Under the pieces are notes generated by a model. That model searched no databases. It saw nothing but the letters and a program-made list of their open reading frames with translations, and had not been told where the DNA came from. A stretch of DNA of 64,000 bases from UTCHB3 sp964625575 (GTDB taxonomy: Bacteria > Bacteroidota > Ignavibacteria > Ignavibacteriales > Ignavibacteriaceae): NCBI GenBank assembly GCA_964625575.1, contig CAZVBQ010000012.1, forward strand, positions 28,440 to 92,439, written 5' to 3'. Made by a program: the position numbers and the translations under genes. This document shows positions 10,201-18,164 of the stretch, piece by piece. Every line of letters begins with the position of its first letter. The stretch's first letter is position 1.

Positions 10201-10850
10201 TACCTCACGGTTTCGAAGGGCAGGGACCCGAGCACTCAAGCGCGAGACTCGAGCGTTTCCTCATCCTTTGCGCGCAGGAGAACATGGAAGTTTGCCATCT
10301 CTCCGATCCCGCCAACTATTTCCACCTCCTCCGCCGTCAGGTGAAGAAGGACGAGGGAAGACCTTTGGTGATAATGTCACCTAAGAGCCTCTTAAGGCTG
10401 CCGGAAGCGAGATCGCCGAAGCAGCACTTCATCGAAGGAACCTTCAAAGAGTTCCTCGACGACACTTCCGGACTCGACAAAAAGAAGGTGAAAAAAGTCC
10501 TTCTGACCAGCGGAAAGATTTACTACGAGCTGGATAAGTTCAGACGTGACAATGGTTTCACCGATGTGGCGATCGTCCGTGTCGAGCAGCTTTATCCGTT
10601 CGAAGGTGCCATGCTGAAGGAGATTCTCGCGCAGTATCCTGCAATGGAGGAAGTCCTCTGGGTGCAGGAAGAGCCCCGCAACATGGGCGGCTGGAACTTC
10701 CTTAAACCAAGGATCGACGAAGTTCTCGAGAAGAAAATGCGCGTGCAATATGTCGGAAGAACCGAAAGCGCCAGCCCCGCGGTTGGCTCGGCAAAACTTG
10801 CCGCCAAGCAGCAGGAAGCGATAATTCGCACCGCTTTCACAATGCTTTAA
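7218..10850 (+). CDS. sucA: 2-oxoglutarate dehydrogenase E1 with fused E2-type domain
   Basis: 1210-residue TCA-cycle enzyme. Residues 1-40 are the short E1 N-terminal helix (FGSNSWFVEYLYEEYKENP). A Pro-rich linker follows. Residues about 100-330 are a 2-oxoacid dehydrogenase acyltransferase domain ending in the active-site-like TYDHRIIQGAE. The rest is a full thiamine-diphosphate E1 (MAHRGRLNVL, HGDSAFAGQGVVAETINLS, transketolase-type C-terminus). No lipoyl domain is visible. This layout is known from mycobacterial Kgd (SucA/OdhA type) and also occurs outside Actinobacteria. It would act with a lipoylated E2 and E3 encoded elsewhere. Stand-alone gene, 129 bp from divergent pdxH. Confidence 0.95.
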   Translation: MSENGSPKDKQQFVEEFGSNSWFVEYLYEEYKENPGAVPDQWKRYFNGEITSGQIDQAPQQGSAEVAPGSAPRSFPMPQPLPGDTTKVIAGGGARIIQNMESSLTIPTATSFRTIAVKILEENRILINSHLAKRRAGKISFTHIIGWAIVQAAKAFPSMNNAYTEKDGKPVLITREHINLGLAIDVERKDGTRNLMVPNIKAADTMDFKKFFETYEDLVKRSRLGQIDPAEFMGTTISLTNPGTLGTIASVPRLMMGQGTIVATGAIQYPAEFVAMSAEAVSNLGVSKVMQITSTYDHRIIQGAESGMFLRKISEMLMGEDDFYEIIFESLGVPQMPHKWQSDTVPGFSQSTIGYDEIAKQGRVRQMINMFRVRGHLIATTDPLGKNTTYHPELDPQFYQLTVWDYDRQFLTHDFGGYKTATLRKILDKLHKTYCENIGVEYMHIQSSDEKTWLQNRMEPVENKPNLDTATKKQILQKLIEAEHFEQFIHTKFIGHKRFSLEGLESTIPALDHLLTIAADNNVREIVLGMAHRGRLNVLTNIVGKSYDSILSEFEDIIDPDSTAGSGDVKYHLGAFNKVKTRFRKEIGVSIASNPSHLEWVNPVVEGIVRAKQTRMADTDRKHIIPVLLHGDSAFAGQGVVAETINLSQLAGYKTGGTIHIVTNNQIGFTTTPEEARSSVYATDVAKIVQAPVFHVNGDDPEAVLHVIKIAFDYRQKFNKDVVIDIVGYRRHGHNEGDDPGYTQPILYAKIKQQPSVTKQYGKRLVAEGIITDDELKALEAAYNKKLDDALQIVTQKKNQFKGDIPAALINQERPSARMNHDTALTEEELNELLIKGSSLPEGFNLHPKLVKFLDKRKDFAASKDGLADWATAEFAAFASLVKEGTPVRLSGQDCVRGTFTQRHMAFTDVVTGQEYFPINHMYNGQARAEILDSNLSEAAVMGFEYGFSTADPDTLVIWEAQFGDFANGAQIIIDNFIVASKEKWNTPNNLVLLLPHGFEGQGPEHSSARLERFLILCAQENMEVCHLSDPANYFHLLRRQVKKDEGRPLVIMSPKSLLRLPEARSPKQHFIEGTFKEFLDDTSGLDKKKVKKVLLTSGKIYYELDKFRRDNGFTDVAIVRVEQLYPFEGAMLKEILAQYPAMEEVLWVQEEPRNMGGWNFLKPRIDEVLEKKMRVQYVGRTESASPAVGSAKLAAKQQEAIIRTAFTML

Positions 10851-10911
10851 CCGGAAGGATAAAAGATTCACTTTTAAGATTCACGGAAATTTCGTAATTT
10901 TCGCATCAAAA

Positions 10912-10984
10912 GCGGGCATAACTCAGTTGGTAGAGTGTCAGCTTCCCAAGCTGAATGTCGCGGGTTCGAATCCCGTTGCCCGCT
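10912..10984 (+). tRNA. tRNA-Gly (anticodon CCC)
   Basis: 73-nt cloverleaf. The acceptor arm GCGGGCA pairs with TGCCCGC. The anticodon stem TCAGC/GCTGA encloses loop TTCCCAA with CCC at 10945-10947, and the T arm contains GGTTCGAATCC. No CCA is encoded. It lies 61 bp after sucA and 94 bp before tRNA-Val. Confidence 0.96.
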
Positions 10985-11078
10985 CTAAGAAGAAGGAAAA
11001 AATTTGCGGTTTTTCACAAAAACACTTGTTTGGAATCTAAAAAAGCCGTAAATTTACAGTCTAAAATTTTTGAAAAGG

Positions 11079-11153
11079 GGGCGCTTAGCTCAGTCGGTTC
11101 AGAGCATCTGCCTTACAAGCAGAGGGTCCGGGGTTCGAATCCCTGAGCGCCCA
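11079..11153 (+). tRNA. tRNA-Val (anticodon TAC), island target site
   Basis: 75-nt cloverleaf with acceptor GGGCGCT/AGCGCCC, anticodon stem TCTGC/GCAGA with TAC at 11114-11116, and T arm GGGGTTCGAATCCC. From the 3' side of the anticodon stem onward (11111-11154) it is repeated exactly at 53744-53787. The gene is therefore the attachment site of the island, which restored an intact tRNA on integrating. Its 3' half is element-derived. Confidence 0.96.
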
Positions 11154-11154
11154 C
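11111..11154. repeat. Left attachment repeat (44 bp, tRNA-Val 3' half)
   Basis: Identical over 44 bp to 53744-53787. It begins in the anticodon stem and ends one base past the discriminator base of tRNA-Val. The tyrosine integrase gene begins about 250 bp inside, pointing toward this end. This is the classic layout of a tRNA-targeting integrative element. Confidence 0.93.
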
Positions 11155-11156
11155 TA

Positions 11157-11191
11157 AAAAGCTTCAAAACAACGCGTTTTGAGGCTTTTTT
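11157..11191 (+). terminator. Terminator after tRNA-Val
   Basis: Hairpin AAGCTTCAAAAC / GTTTTGAGGCTT (one mismatch) around loop AACGC, followed by TTTTTT. It lies inside the island, so the element brings its own terminator for the rebuilt tRNA gene. Confidence 0.75.
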
Positions 11192-11405
11192 CATTTTAAA
11201 GAAAATTTGTAAATCCACATTTATCCCTAAAAATGCTCTGTTTTTGCCCGAATCGACCTGGATTTTAGGGGTGACCGCAACAAAAACCGCAACACTAAAT
11301 GGGCAGAAAAACCTTCTCGTAATCTATTGTAAATGCAGATTTTAGCAAAAAAAACACGACCAGAACTGATCGTGTTAATTAAGGTCTATCAAATCATGAC
11401 TGCCA

Positions 11406-12446
11406 TTATTCGGGCCTTTTGAACTTCTTCAACTCAGACCTCATGATATCGATACTTATCTCATTGTAGTACCTGTCGGCGGTATTCATATGCTCATGTC
11501 CCACCAATTCCTTGACCACTGTTGCATCCATTAAATAAGCTGACCTGGCCAAGGTGATGAAGGTTTTCCTGAAGGTGCGGGCTGAATACTGTTTTTGACT
11601 GAATCCTATTTTCGCGAAATATCTCGTGATGGCTTTTCCCAGGTAATTGTACTCCGACCATGGCAGTAAACGGCCCTCTGTTCTTTCACCGATATACTCT
11701 TTGAGAATATTTTTCAGATCTTCGTGAAATGGAATTGTCCGGCGCTTTTTCCGTTTCAGCTCATAATATTTGAAGGTGCCTTCTTTCAAGTCTATATCCT
11801 CAATGTTTATAAGATACATATCTGAGGGCCGTAGTCCCGTATAAAAAGCCAGGTAAACCAGCATCTTCATACTGCTTCCGGCCTTTTCAACCTCTTCGAA
11901 CAGAAATATGATATCCGAATGAGAGAAAACGATTTTCTCTACGACTTCCGGGTTCGTCCTAATTTCACTGTTCACGACAAACACGGTACAGTAATCATAC
12001 TCAAACAAAAAGTTGAGAAAGTGGATGCACTGTTTACCAAGAGTGTGGATAGTATTTTGCTTATACTGCTTGAAGGACTTGATTTTCAGAAGCCAATCTT
12101 CAACGCTTGTTTTGGAGATGTTTTCACAATACATTTCTCTCTCAAAGTCAGCTGTAAATTGTTCGAAAAACCAATGGTATTCCCAGATTGTTTTTGAATT
12201 CTTGTGTTGGTTGTTCTTGAGAAAGTGATTTATCGCATCATCCAGGGTCGGCCGTCTGATTCCTAGTATTCCCTTTCTTTCTCGAGTTTTATCCATCTCC
12301 TGTTGCACCTTCTTCGCCATCCGCTCTGCATCGGCGCGGTTAGTTTTTGTATCTTTTAGCCCGGTGGATTTTGCCTTGTTCTTTTTTTCCACAGGATCGT
12401 ACCACTGAATGTACAGTATGTTGTTTCTTGTTCGAATGATCGCCAT
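11406..12446 (-). CDS. int: Tyrosine recombinase (island integrase)
   Basis: 346-residue phage-type integrase, the enzyme that would insert and excise the island at tRNA-Val. There is an Arm-type N-terminal domain (ILYIQWYDPVEKKNKAKS), a SAM-like core-binding domain at about 65-165, and a catalytic domain from about 170. Catalytic residues visible are Arg206 (YTGLRPSD), Arg293, His317 (GHEHMNT) and the nucleophile, probably Tyr326 (DRYYNE). Box II reads RTFR, so Arg290 stands where most family members have His, a tolerated variation. The end faces tRNA-Val. It abuts the excisionase-like gene, sharing one base at 12446, so the two form an operon. Confidence 0.95.
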   Translation of the reverse strand: MAIIRTRNNILYIQWYDPVEKKNKAKSTGLKDTKTNRADAERMAKKVQQEMDKTRERKGILGIRRPTLDDAINHFLKNNQHKNSKTIWEYHWFFEQFTADFEREMYCENISKTSVEDWLLKIKSFKQYKQNTIHTLGKQCIHFLNFLFEYDYCTVFVVNSEIRTNPEVVEKIVFSHSDIIFLFEEVEKAGSSMKMLVYLAFYTGLRPSDMYLINIEDIDLKEGTFKYYELKRKKRRTIPFHEDLKNILKEYIGERTEGRLLPWSEYNYLGKAITRYFAKIGFSQKQYSARTFRKTFITLARSAYLMDATVVKELVGHEHMNTADRYYNEISIDIMRSELKKFKRPE

Positions 12447-12763
12447 TATTTGACCCCCGAGATTTTATTTGACTGGTTCTTGCCGAGCTTGCTTGGCTTC
12501 GTTTTTGTAGTTGCCAAGAATTGCACAGCAGTTATTTTGTTAAGTGTAGGAGCTGTCCTGATCTCAACCGGCCTTGATTCCTCACTCAGGAATCTGGCGA
12601 TTTCGTCACTACTGATTTTGAACCTTTTACCAATTTGAATGGCCCTTATTCTTTTATCTTGAATCAGTGACTTAACTGTATCCCTGCCGAGAGACAAATA
12701 TTTTGCCACTCCTGAAATACTCATCAGCTTGGTTTCGGATTTTATCGTTTGATTTTGAAACAT
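12446..12763 (-). CDS. Excisionase-like helix-turn-helix protein
   Basis: About 105 residues when started at the ATG at 12761-12763, which has an ideal AAGGAG five bases upstream; a longer frame reaching 12871 lacks such a site. The core SISGVAKYLSLGRDTVKSL followed by KRIRAIQIGKRFKIS is the winged helix of the MerR/Xis family (HTH_17, binding domain of excisionases). It likely bends DNA at the att site to direct integrase toward excision and may regulate the int operon. The C-terminal 40 residues are basic and unstructured-looking. Cotranscribed with int. Confidence 0.85.
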   Translation of the reverse strand: MFQNQTIKSETKLMSISGVAKYLSLGRDTVKSLIQDKRIRAIQIGKRFKISSDEIARFLSEESRPVEIRTAPTLNKITAVQFLATTKTKPSKLGKNQSNKISGVK

Positions 12764-12922
12764 TGTTACTCCTTTCCCACAATCATTTATTTGCGGGTCT
12801 GTTTTATATGTTTCGCTAACCTTTAGGAAGGGTAGAACACCATTTTCGGTGTGTGGGTGGTGATTTATCATGCTAAATCCCTTTGGAATTATTTGTTATA
12901 ATTCTTATACCAAATATTCCTT

Positions 12923-12978
12923 CCGACTTTTCTAAAATCGGTATTCTAATATATGTAATACTTGACATATATGCAAGT
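12923..12978. promoter_or_regulatory. Two imperfect palindromes in the int/XRE divergent region
   Basis: CCGACTTTTCTAAAATCGG (12923-12941) and ACTTGACATATATGCAAGT (12960-12978) are imperfect dyads between the leftward xis-int operon and the rightward XRE gene. They are natural operator candidates for the XRE regulator. The second contains a TTGACA that could be a -35 element. Confidence 0.4.
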
Positions 12979-13034
12979 CATTTCTGCAATTAAAGGTTAT
13001 TTCAAAAAAATATTACAAAATATTACGAAATATC

Positions 13035-13065
13035 TTGACAACTAATTGGAATTTTCGTATCTTTG
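13035..13065 (+). promoter_or_regulatory. Promoter of the XRE regulator
   Basis: TTGACA at 13035-13040, 17 nt, then TATCTTTG at 13058-13065. It matches a sigma70 promoter and also the Bacteroidota-type TTG ... TAnnTTTG pattern. The start codon at 13080 follows with AGGAG at 13071-13075. Confidence 0.65.
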
Positions 13066-13079
13066 AATATAGGAGTTGA

Positions 13080-13523
13080 ATGATTATGGAATTAAGAGAA
13101 TTACGGAAGCGGGCAGGGCTCAAATCTGCTGAAATAGCGAAACAACTTGGAGTGACTCAAGGTCACTACAGCCATATTGAACTTGGTAAAAGAACTTTAA
13201 AGGAAGAGTTCATTCCAAAACTCGCCCATGAGTTTGGTGTTGATCCTGAAGTGATCGTTGGTATACGCGACCAGATGCAGAAGGAAAATATTCAGCTTAA
13301 GCACTGGATTGATCAGGTATTGATTGATGGTAAGCCGATGATTATCGAGATCAGCAAACAAATTCGGTACGGCCGTAGCTTCAATTTGGATGATGAAGAA
13401 GGATTTCCAATTTTCATCGCGAATTTGGTAAGCGATATCATTAGGGAGGTAGTAAGAGTCGAATTAAAGAATGACGGACGATTCCGGGAAATTCTACGGC
13501 AGAGGCTTAAAGCTCTGCTTTAA
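13080..13523 (+). CDS. XRE-family transcriptional regulator
   Basis: 147 residues. Residues about 4-58 form a Cro/C1-type helix-turn-helix (LRKRAGLKSAEIAKQLGVTQ, then GHYSHIELGKRTL). The remainder is a helical region of unknown role. It starts at the ATG at 13080 behind AGGAG; an ATG two codons later is possible. It lies divergent from xis-int with two palindromes between, so it probably acts as the island's master repressor or activator. It is monocistronic, with a strong terminator after it. Confidence 0.88.
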   Translation: MIMELRELRKRAGLKSAEIAKQLGVTQGHYSHIELGKRTLKEEFIPKLAHEFGVDPEVIVGIRDQMQKENIQLKHWIDQVLIDGKPMIIEISKQIRYGRSFNLDDEEGFPIFIANLVSDIIREVVRVELKNDGRFREILRQRLKALL

Positions 13524-13546
13524 TTCAAGTTTCTGCGTAAGCAGCG

Positions 13547-13587
13547 AAAACCACAAGAAGCGAAAATGTTCTCTTGTGGTTTTTTTG
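13547..13587 (+). terminator. Terminator after the XRE gene
   Basis: Perfect 12-bp stem AAAACCACAAGA / TCTTGTGGTTTT with a 13-nt loop, ending in a T-run. Separates the regulator from the primase operon. Confidence 0.88.
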
Positions 13588-13608
13588 TTTTAAAAACAGG
13601 AGGAAATC

Positions 13609-13917
13609 TTGAAAAATAACAAAATCAATTATTTGTTTGGCGTTACGACGCAAACATGTGAAATGATGGCAAACGGCTCAGTGAGATCGCACAGATTAAC
13701 TGTGCCGGTTGACCTCGTAGACTGTGAAAGTCTGAATGACTACTCCATCAATGGAATAGTACAATTAATTGAGCAGGAAGTAAAGCTTCTTGTCAAAGCA
13801 TATAATTTATTAAAGGAGATTGACTTGAAAACTATTCAAAATCAAACTAATATCATATTGGACTCTGTCTTGGATCTGATGACCGTGGTAAGCTTCTCAA
13901 GTATCGAGGAGGTGTAA
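13609..13917 (+). CDS. Small hypothetical protein in the replication operon
   Basis: 102 residues, not recognised. The start is TTG with a strong GGAGG five to nine bases upstream. The sequence is mixed alpha/beta with a helical middle (GIVQLIEQEVKLLVKAYNLL) and no catalytic or metal motif. It ends one base before the next gene, so it is cotranscribed with the primase-helicase and may be an accessory or regulatory factor. The function is unknown. Confidence 0.65.
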   Translation: MKNNKINYLFGVTTQTCEMMANGSVRSHRLTVPVDLVDCESLNDYSINGIVQLIEQEVKLLVKAYNLLKEIDLKTIQNQTNIILDSVLDLMTVVSFSSIEEV

Positions 13918-13918
13918 C

Positions 13919-14155
13919 ATGGCTGATAATACAAGAAAAACCATCCACCTGGCTGATGTCGATAAAGTCGACTTGAAGCTTAGCATCAGTGTCACGACCA
14001 ATGGTGGCGGCTATACGATTAGAGATTGGTCGAAAGACCAAATCTGTCTGAGGGAACATCCCACAGATGTACCGACGGCAGTTCAACTTCTGAAAGATGA
14101 GTTTCAGAAGTTTGTAGGTGAATTTATGGAGAAATTTAACGATGGAAGGATATAA
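13919..14155 (+). CDS. Small hypothetical protein upstream of primase-helicase
   Basis: 78 residues, not recognised. It begins one base after the previous stop, with GAGGAGGTG overlapping the previous 3' end as its ribosome site. The N-terminal half is beta-rich and the C-terminal third is a charged amphipathic helix (LLKDEFQKFVGEFMEKF). It overlaps or directly precedes the primase-helicase depending on that gene's start. Probably a replication-operon accessory protein. Confidence 0.65.
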   Translation: MADNTRKTIHLADVDKVDLKLSISVTTNGGGYTIRDWSKDQICLREHPTDVPTAVQLLKDEFQKFVGEFMEKFNDGRI

Positions 14156-16250
14156 AAATCCCCATATGATCAGATTTTCTGAGAATCTGAACCTAAATAA
14201 TTCCCAATCGAAGGATTGGAATAGCTCACACTCCGCACGAGGGTGGCGGGAGACAACCGTCAACGCCCTTGAATTCAGACCTGAGTATTTCACGCAAAGA
14301 GGTGTCTACTTCGCGTGCCTCAATGATTATGGTCATAATGGTACCGATGGACACAAGACTAAAGAGAATACGGATTTTTCCTCCATAACTGCAATAGTGC
14401 TGGACTATGACGGAAAAGATAAAGACGAATTCAGCTCGGCAGATGCCATAAGGTGGGTGTCAGAGTTGGATTTCAAGGTGTATGTTGTAAGTGGGGCCTC
14501 CTTTCAGCAGAGCGTAAAGGATTCGTATCGAATTATGATCCCTCTGAGTGATCCGGTTGATATGGCAACATTCAGCGAGTGTATGAATTGCTTCATTTCG
14601 GATCGCAAATTTGGAAAGGGGTTGGATCATTCATGCAAGAGCTTCAGGTTCTGGTCTCCTTCAAATGGAAAGTTATTCCATGCTAATGAGGGAGTCCGGT
14701 TGGCAAAAGTGGAAGAGTTGATTGCGATAACTGATTATGCCACCAGGCGTAAACTTAAAGCAGATGACCCCAAAACACTACACGAGCATATCCAACTGAA
14801 GAAGGAGAAAGCTCTCTCAGACAAGAAAGTGGAGGGAGTGGAAAACCTTTCGCGGAAAGATAGATTTTGGGAAAATTATAAAAACCTAAAAACAGATCAG
14901 AAGGTGACCCTGTGCTGCCCGTTTTGTGATCCAAAAGCACGCAAAGATCCTTCCAAAAAGAATTCATTCATCAGCAGAGGCCCGTCAGGGCTTCTGTTTC
15001 TGTACTGTAGCTCAGAGGCGAGGACATACTGGGAACAAATTGATTTTGAAGAGAGATTCAAACCATTTTTTTCGTATTCGGACAATGTGTTCGAGATATG
15101 CCCTCTGGCAGAGACAAGCAAGATCGAGTACACGAAGATTGGGATACCAAATTTTCACTTGTTAACAGCCACAGACCACAAGGATTTAAAGATCGAGGCC
15201 TATAAGCATCTCTTGCATAACAGGCGGTTTGGGGTGATGCCCAGAGTGAAATATGAATGCAGTGTCGATGTTGAAAAGTTTAAAATCAATGTCGACTTCG
15301 AAAATAATATCGTACATGTGTTGGTACCGGCGATTAAAGAAGTGGTGAAGGATAACGCCATGATAGAGGATTATCTGGATCATACATTCGGGAAATATTC
15401 CGGCTTTATCAAGGACTGGATTGCCCTTTACAGCTATACGAACTGGAAGCCAATGGCGACTCTGATATTGATCGGTGGTCGTGGAACAGGTAAGACCACT
15501 TTCACGGACATGTTGTCCGCGATCTTTAAAGGTCACTCACAGACCGCGAGGAGTGCGGATGACCGGTTTAACTCATTTCTGGAGGAAAAGCTACTGGTGA
15601 TCGATGAGGCATTCGCGGATGGGAAGCCGCAATATACCCGCCTGAAGCAGATCTCGGGTGGTAAGCATCTAACAATTGAGCGAAAGTATAAGGAGGCATA
15701 TGCTGTCGAGAACAATATTCACATCATTATGACGAGTAATGACAACCTCCCAATTGATGTTAAGCAGGAAGAACTGATTGAGGATGTGAATAACAATCAG
15801 TGGTTTATGCACAAATTCCCCATTATAAAGCATCGAGACTCGCTATTTCTACCAAAACTCGTGGACAGGATCGGTCACTGGATCCGGAGCGAGGGGAGAA
15901 TAAGGTACGATAAGCTGAAAGGGAATACTAATCCCAGGTATGGGCAAGAGGTCCCGATAACTGAGGAGTTAAGATCTCTTTTCATGTTCGCGACATCGTC
16001 AGAGGACTATCGTGCCAGAGACTTTATTCAAGAGCATCTGGCTACTCCATTCCCGGAGGAAAAGAGAGTCCTGGGACAGTTGGAGCTGAATAAATGGTGT
16101 AAAGAGAATCACCAAGATCCGCAACTTATTCTTAAAACCTTAAAAAACCTTGGATATATCGAGTCCGGCAGGTTAAAGCAGGTTGCTCATCAAGGTAGGC
16201 GATATAACCAGTACACACTGACCCAAAAAGCCTTCGATCTGGTTAAGTAA
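14118..16250 (+). CDS. Primase-helicase (AEP-like / D5-type SF3 ATPase)
   Basis: Up to 710 residues; replication protein of the island. N-terminal residues about 75-210 look like an archaeo-eukaryotic primase core (IVLDYDG with acidic pair, SYRIMIPL, CKSFRFWSP). A CCPFCD...YCSS zinc-finger-like segment follows at about 270-300. The C-terminal half is an SF3/D5-type helicase with Walker A GGRGTGKTTF at about 452-461, Walker B LLVIDEAF, and an MTSND sensor segment. The start is uncertain: 14118 overlaps the previous gene by 38 bp, and ATGs at 14142 and 14166 are alternatives. The element may therefore replicate after excision. Confidence 0.85.
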   Translation: MNLWRNLTMEGYKNPHMIRFSENLNLNNSQSKDWNSSHSARGWRETTVNALEFRPEYFTQRGVYFACLNDYGHNGTDGHKTKENTDFSSITAIVLDYDGKDKDEFSSADAIRWVSELDFKVYVVSGASFQQSVKDSYRIMIPLSDPVDMATFSECMNCFISDRKFGKGLDHSCKSFRFWSPSNGKLFHANEGVRLAKVEELIAITDYATRRKLKADDPKTLHEHIQLKKEKALSDKKVEGVENLSRKDRFWENYKNLKTDQKVTLCCPFCDPKARKDPSKKNSFISRGPSGLLFLYCSSEARTYWEQIDFEERFKPFFSYSDNVFEICPLAETSKIEYTKIGIPNFHLLTATDHKDLKIEAYKHLLHNRRFGVMPRVKYECSVDVEKFKINVDFENNIVHVLVPAIKEVVKDNAMIEDYLDHTFGKYSGFIKDWIALYSYTNWKPMATLILIGGRGTGKTTFTDMLSAIFKGHSQTARSADDRFNSFLEEKLLVIDEAFADGKPQYTRLKQISGGKHLTIERKYKEAYAVENNIHIIMTSNDNLPIDVKQEELIEDVNNNQWFMHKFPIIKHRDSLFLPKLVDRIGHWIRSEGRIRYDKLKGNTNPRYGQEVPITEELRSLFMFATSSEDYRARDFIQEHLATPFPEEKRVLGQLELNKWCKENHQDPQLILKTLKNLGYIESGRLKQVAHQGRRYNQYTLTQKAFDLVK

Positions 16251-16777
16251 CTGGACTGAGAAGCTGAAAGATTGACTTTGAGTCGATTCTGAGTAGGTGT
16301 AAGTTCCTTATTTATATATGAGTTACAGCCATTCTACTCAGAATCTCAAAGTTTTTGCAAAACTTTTTAATAAGTATCCCCCCCCTTCAGCTAATTGTTC
16401 TATTTTCTTCTATTATTCTATAATAAAAATGAAAATTGAGTATATAATAGTAAAATATTGCGATTACAGCCTAAAAACGAAGAAAATACCCTACTCAAAA
16501 GCTACTCAACCCATACTCACACAAAATACCCTGAGAAGATCTCACACATGAAAAAACACCTGGCTTGCTCCCGTATCTCTCACATCTGTCTCATAATGAG
16601 ACATTGTAGGTGGGCAATAACCCCCAGCGAGAGGTCGATATAAAAGGGGGTACCATATCTACCGGGGTATGGGCTACCACCAGATAACCACGGAAATTTT
16701 TTCTACTATGTCGGTTAAGTGAAGGGGGGGAGGGGGGAATAAAATACCGGAAGCTTTCACCTCCGGCACCGATTCAT
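16251..16777. repeat. Repeat-rich noncoding region, candidate replication origin
   Basis: No convincing gene in 527 bp. It holds a bulged inverted repeat, ACTTTGAG-tcg-ATTCTGAGTAG (16275-16296) against CTACTCAGAATCTCAAAGT (16334-16352). CTACTCA recurs directly at 16334, 16491 and 16502, with ATACTCA near 16512. AAAATACCCT occurs twice, near 16484 and 16523. An A+T-rich segment (about 16385-16460) and G-runs near 16720 complete it. Iteron-like repeats directly after a primase-helicase fit an origin, but this is inference. Confidence 0.4.
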
Positions 16778-16978
16778 TCATTCAGTTTCGAGATCAACGA
16801 TTTTAACAGTCGGAAGGAGGTGCATTAGCCCCTCGCTCCTGAGCCACTTTACAATTGTTTCGTACTTTGAGATACCGAAATACCTCGCGCAAGCAGAGAT
16901 ACTTGAAAACCTTCCTGCTTTCATATCGTCAATCACACGACGCTTAAAAGCCGGTGAGTAGCGTTTAATCTTTGTCAT
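16778..16978 (-). CDS. Transposase-type helix-turn-helix protein, stand-alone
   Basis: 66 residues. RYSPAFKRRVIDDMKAGRFS then a turn and YFGISKYETIVKWL make a helix-turn-helix like that of IS3/IS911 OrfA (HTH_Tnp_1). No OrfB, DDE motif or terminal inverted repeats are visible. It is therefore either a remnant of an insertion sequence or, more likely here, a small DNA-binding regulator, since it overlaps the upstream gene by 14 bp as a normal operon partner. Confidence 0.65.
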   Translation of the reverse strand: MTKIKRYSPAFKRRVIDDMKAGRFSSISACARYFGISKYETIVKWLRSEGLMHLLPTVKIVDLETE

Positions 16979-17351
16979 AATACCACATCCCCCAGCTTTT
17001 ACTCACTCTCTTCAGACCATATTTTTTTGCTACCATTTTCCTGACCTTCGGATCGAACTGTTCCGCTGTGTTCAGGAACTTTGCGATGACATCCCGTCTG
17101 CACAGCGAATAATCCAGTGGGACATAGTCGAATAAAGATTCGAGGAGCATCATCACCCCTTGATACCTTTTAGCGGTATCCCAGCTACTGTTCTCATAAA
17201 TTAAAATCCCACGAATCGACATGATGATAGCCTTCATCACTCTCTGGAATTCACAAGCTTCATTTTTCATTAATTCTTCCAACCGTGTTAGTAGTTCTTC
17301 CACCACTACCATGGTTTCATTACTTACCTTAAGAGCATTATTCACATGCAT
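16965..17351 (-). CDS. Hypothetical helical protein
   Basis: 128 residues, not recognised. Almost entirely predicted helical by eye, with no metal or catalytic motif. Its 3' end overlaps the start of the HTH gene by 14 bp, so the two form a small leftward operon, separated by 165 bp from the DarT gene upstream. Possible roles are a partner of the HTH protein or an element maintenance factor. No function can be assigned. Confidence 0.6.
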   Translation of the reverse strand: MHVNNALKVSNETMVVVEELLTRLEELMKNEACEFQRVMKAIIMSIRGILIYENSSWDTAKRYQGVMMLLESLFDYVPLDYSLCRRDVIAKFLNTAEQFDPKVRKMVAKKYGLKRVSKSWGMWYYDKD

Positions 17352-17516
17352 TATTCTTCTCCTATCTATACTAGAATCTAAGGATAATACATTTAAGTGT
17401 CAAGAGGTAAATGGTCAGGAAGCTGAAGCGAGGGGGAGGGGGCTAATTAAGCGAATTGAAAATAAAAATTTTAGGGTAACTCGCAATCAAAGGGGTAAAA
17501 TGGTGGATTAATCTTG

Positions 17517-18164
17517 CTAATATCTAAAAAATAAATTGGTATTTTCTACTATCGGGACTTTATTTCCTAATGACTGCCCCTGAAGAAGCAAGCGATTTCT
17601 GAGTGGGATGTTGTTCACGACGAAAGCCTTAAAGAATTCAATGGAGATTTTTGGGTATACCAGGATTTCAGCGCACCTCTTTCTTCTACCGTCTGGGAAG
17701 TCGATCCAATTATTTGCATAAATCACATCCCAGGATAGTGTTTGCAACGATGCAAGACTATTGAAGAAATGAGTTGAATTTGAAGCCGCATTCCCATCAG
17801 TAATACCAAACCTGACTTCTGGAGAAAACAGCACATCCTTGTCGATTACAACGAAAAAGATATCTTTTTGTAGATGGCGTCTTGCATATAGTGTGGGTGT
17901 TAGGCTAGTAAAATAGAGGGGCACTACATCGTGGATATGCACAATGTTTCCATCATTTAATACGCATGCTTTAGAATGACGACGGCTTTGAACCTGAGGA
18001 ATCGCAAAAGTCTGTGCTTTGATCGAATTGTTGTCCACTACATTTTTCGGTAATATGCCCTTTGAGCAGATCGAGTCAAAATTGCCTGCTAACGAGAAGT
18101 AATAGAATTCATCTACTCGATGCTGCTTCAGAGCATTCAATGCATCGGATTTGCTAAGTCCCAT
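17517..18164 (-). CDS. DarT-like ADP-ribosyltransferase toxin (copy 1)
   Basis: 215 residues, DUF4433/DarT family: ssDNA ADP-ribosyltransferases that block replication. Landmarks are an N-terminal FYYFSLAGNFDSI segment, VQSRRHSK (Arg61-Arg62), HDVVPLYF followed by LYARR, the ITDGNAAS motif at 121-128 and RKRCAE with Glu166 at the position of the catalytic Glu. The N-terminal YHMTH motif of copy 2 is replaced by YYFSL, so the conserved NAD-site His is missing and the enzyme may be altered. Its ATG overlaps the DarG stop (TAATG), giving tight coupling. Last gene of a seven-gene operon. Confidence 0.85.
   Translation of the reverse strand: MGLSKSDALNALKQHRVDEFYYFSLAGNFDSICSKGILPKNVVDNNSIKAQTFAIPQVQSRRHSKACVLNDGNIVHIHDVVPLYFTSLTPTLYARRHLQKDIFFVVIDKDVLFSPEVRFGITDGNAASNSTHFFNSLASLQTLSWDVIYANNWIDFPDGRRKRCAEILVYPKISIEFFKAFVVNNIPLRNRLLLQGQSLGNKVPIVENTNLFFRY

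Noticed and set aside
16778..16978. Complete IS3-type insertion sequence
   Set aside because: Only an OrfA-like HTH is present; no DDE transposase gene or terminal inverted repeats were found nearby.
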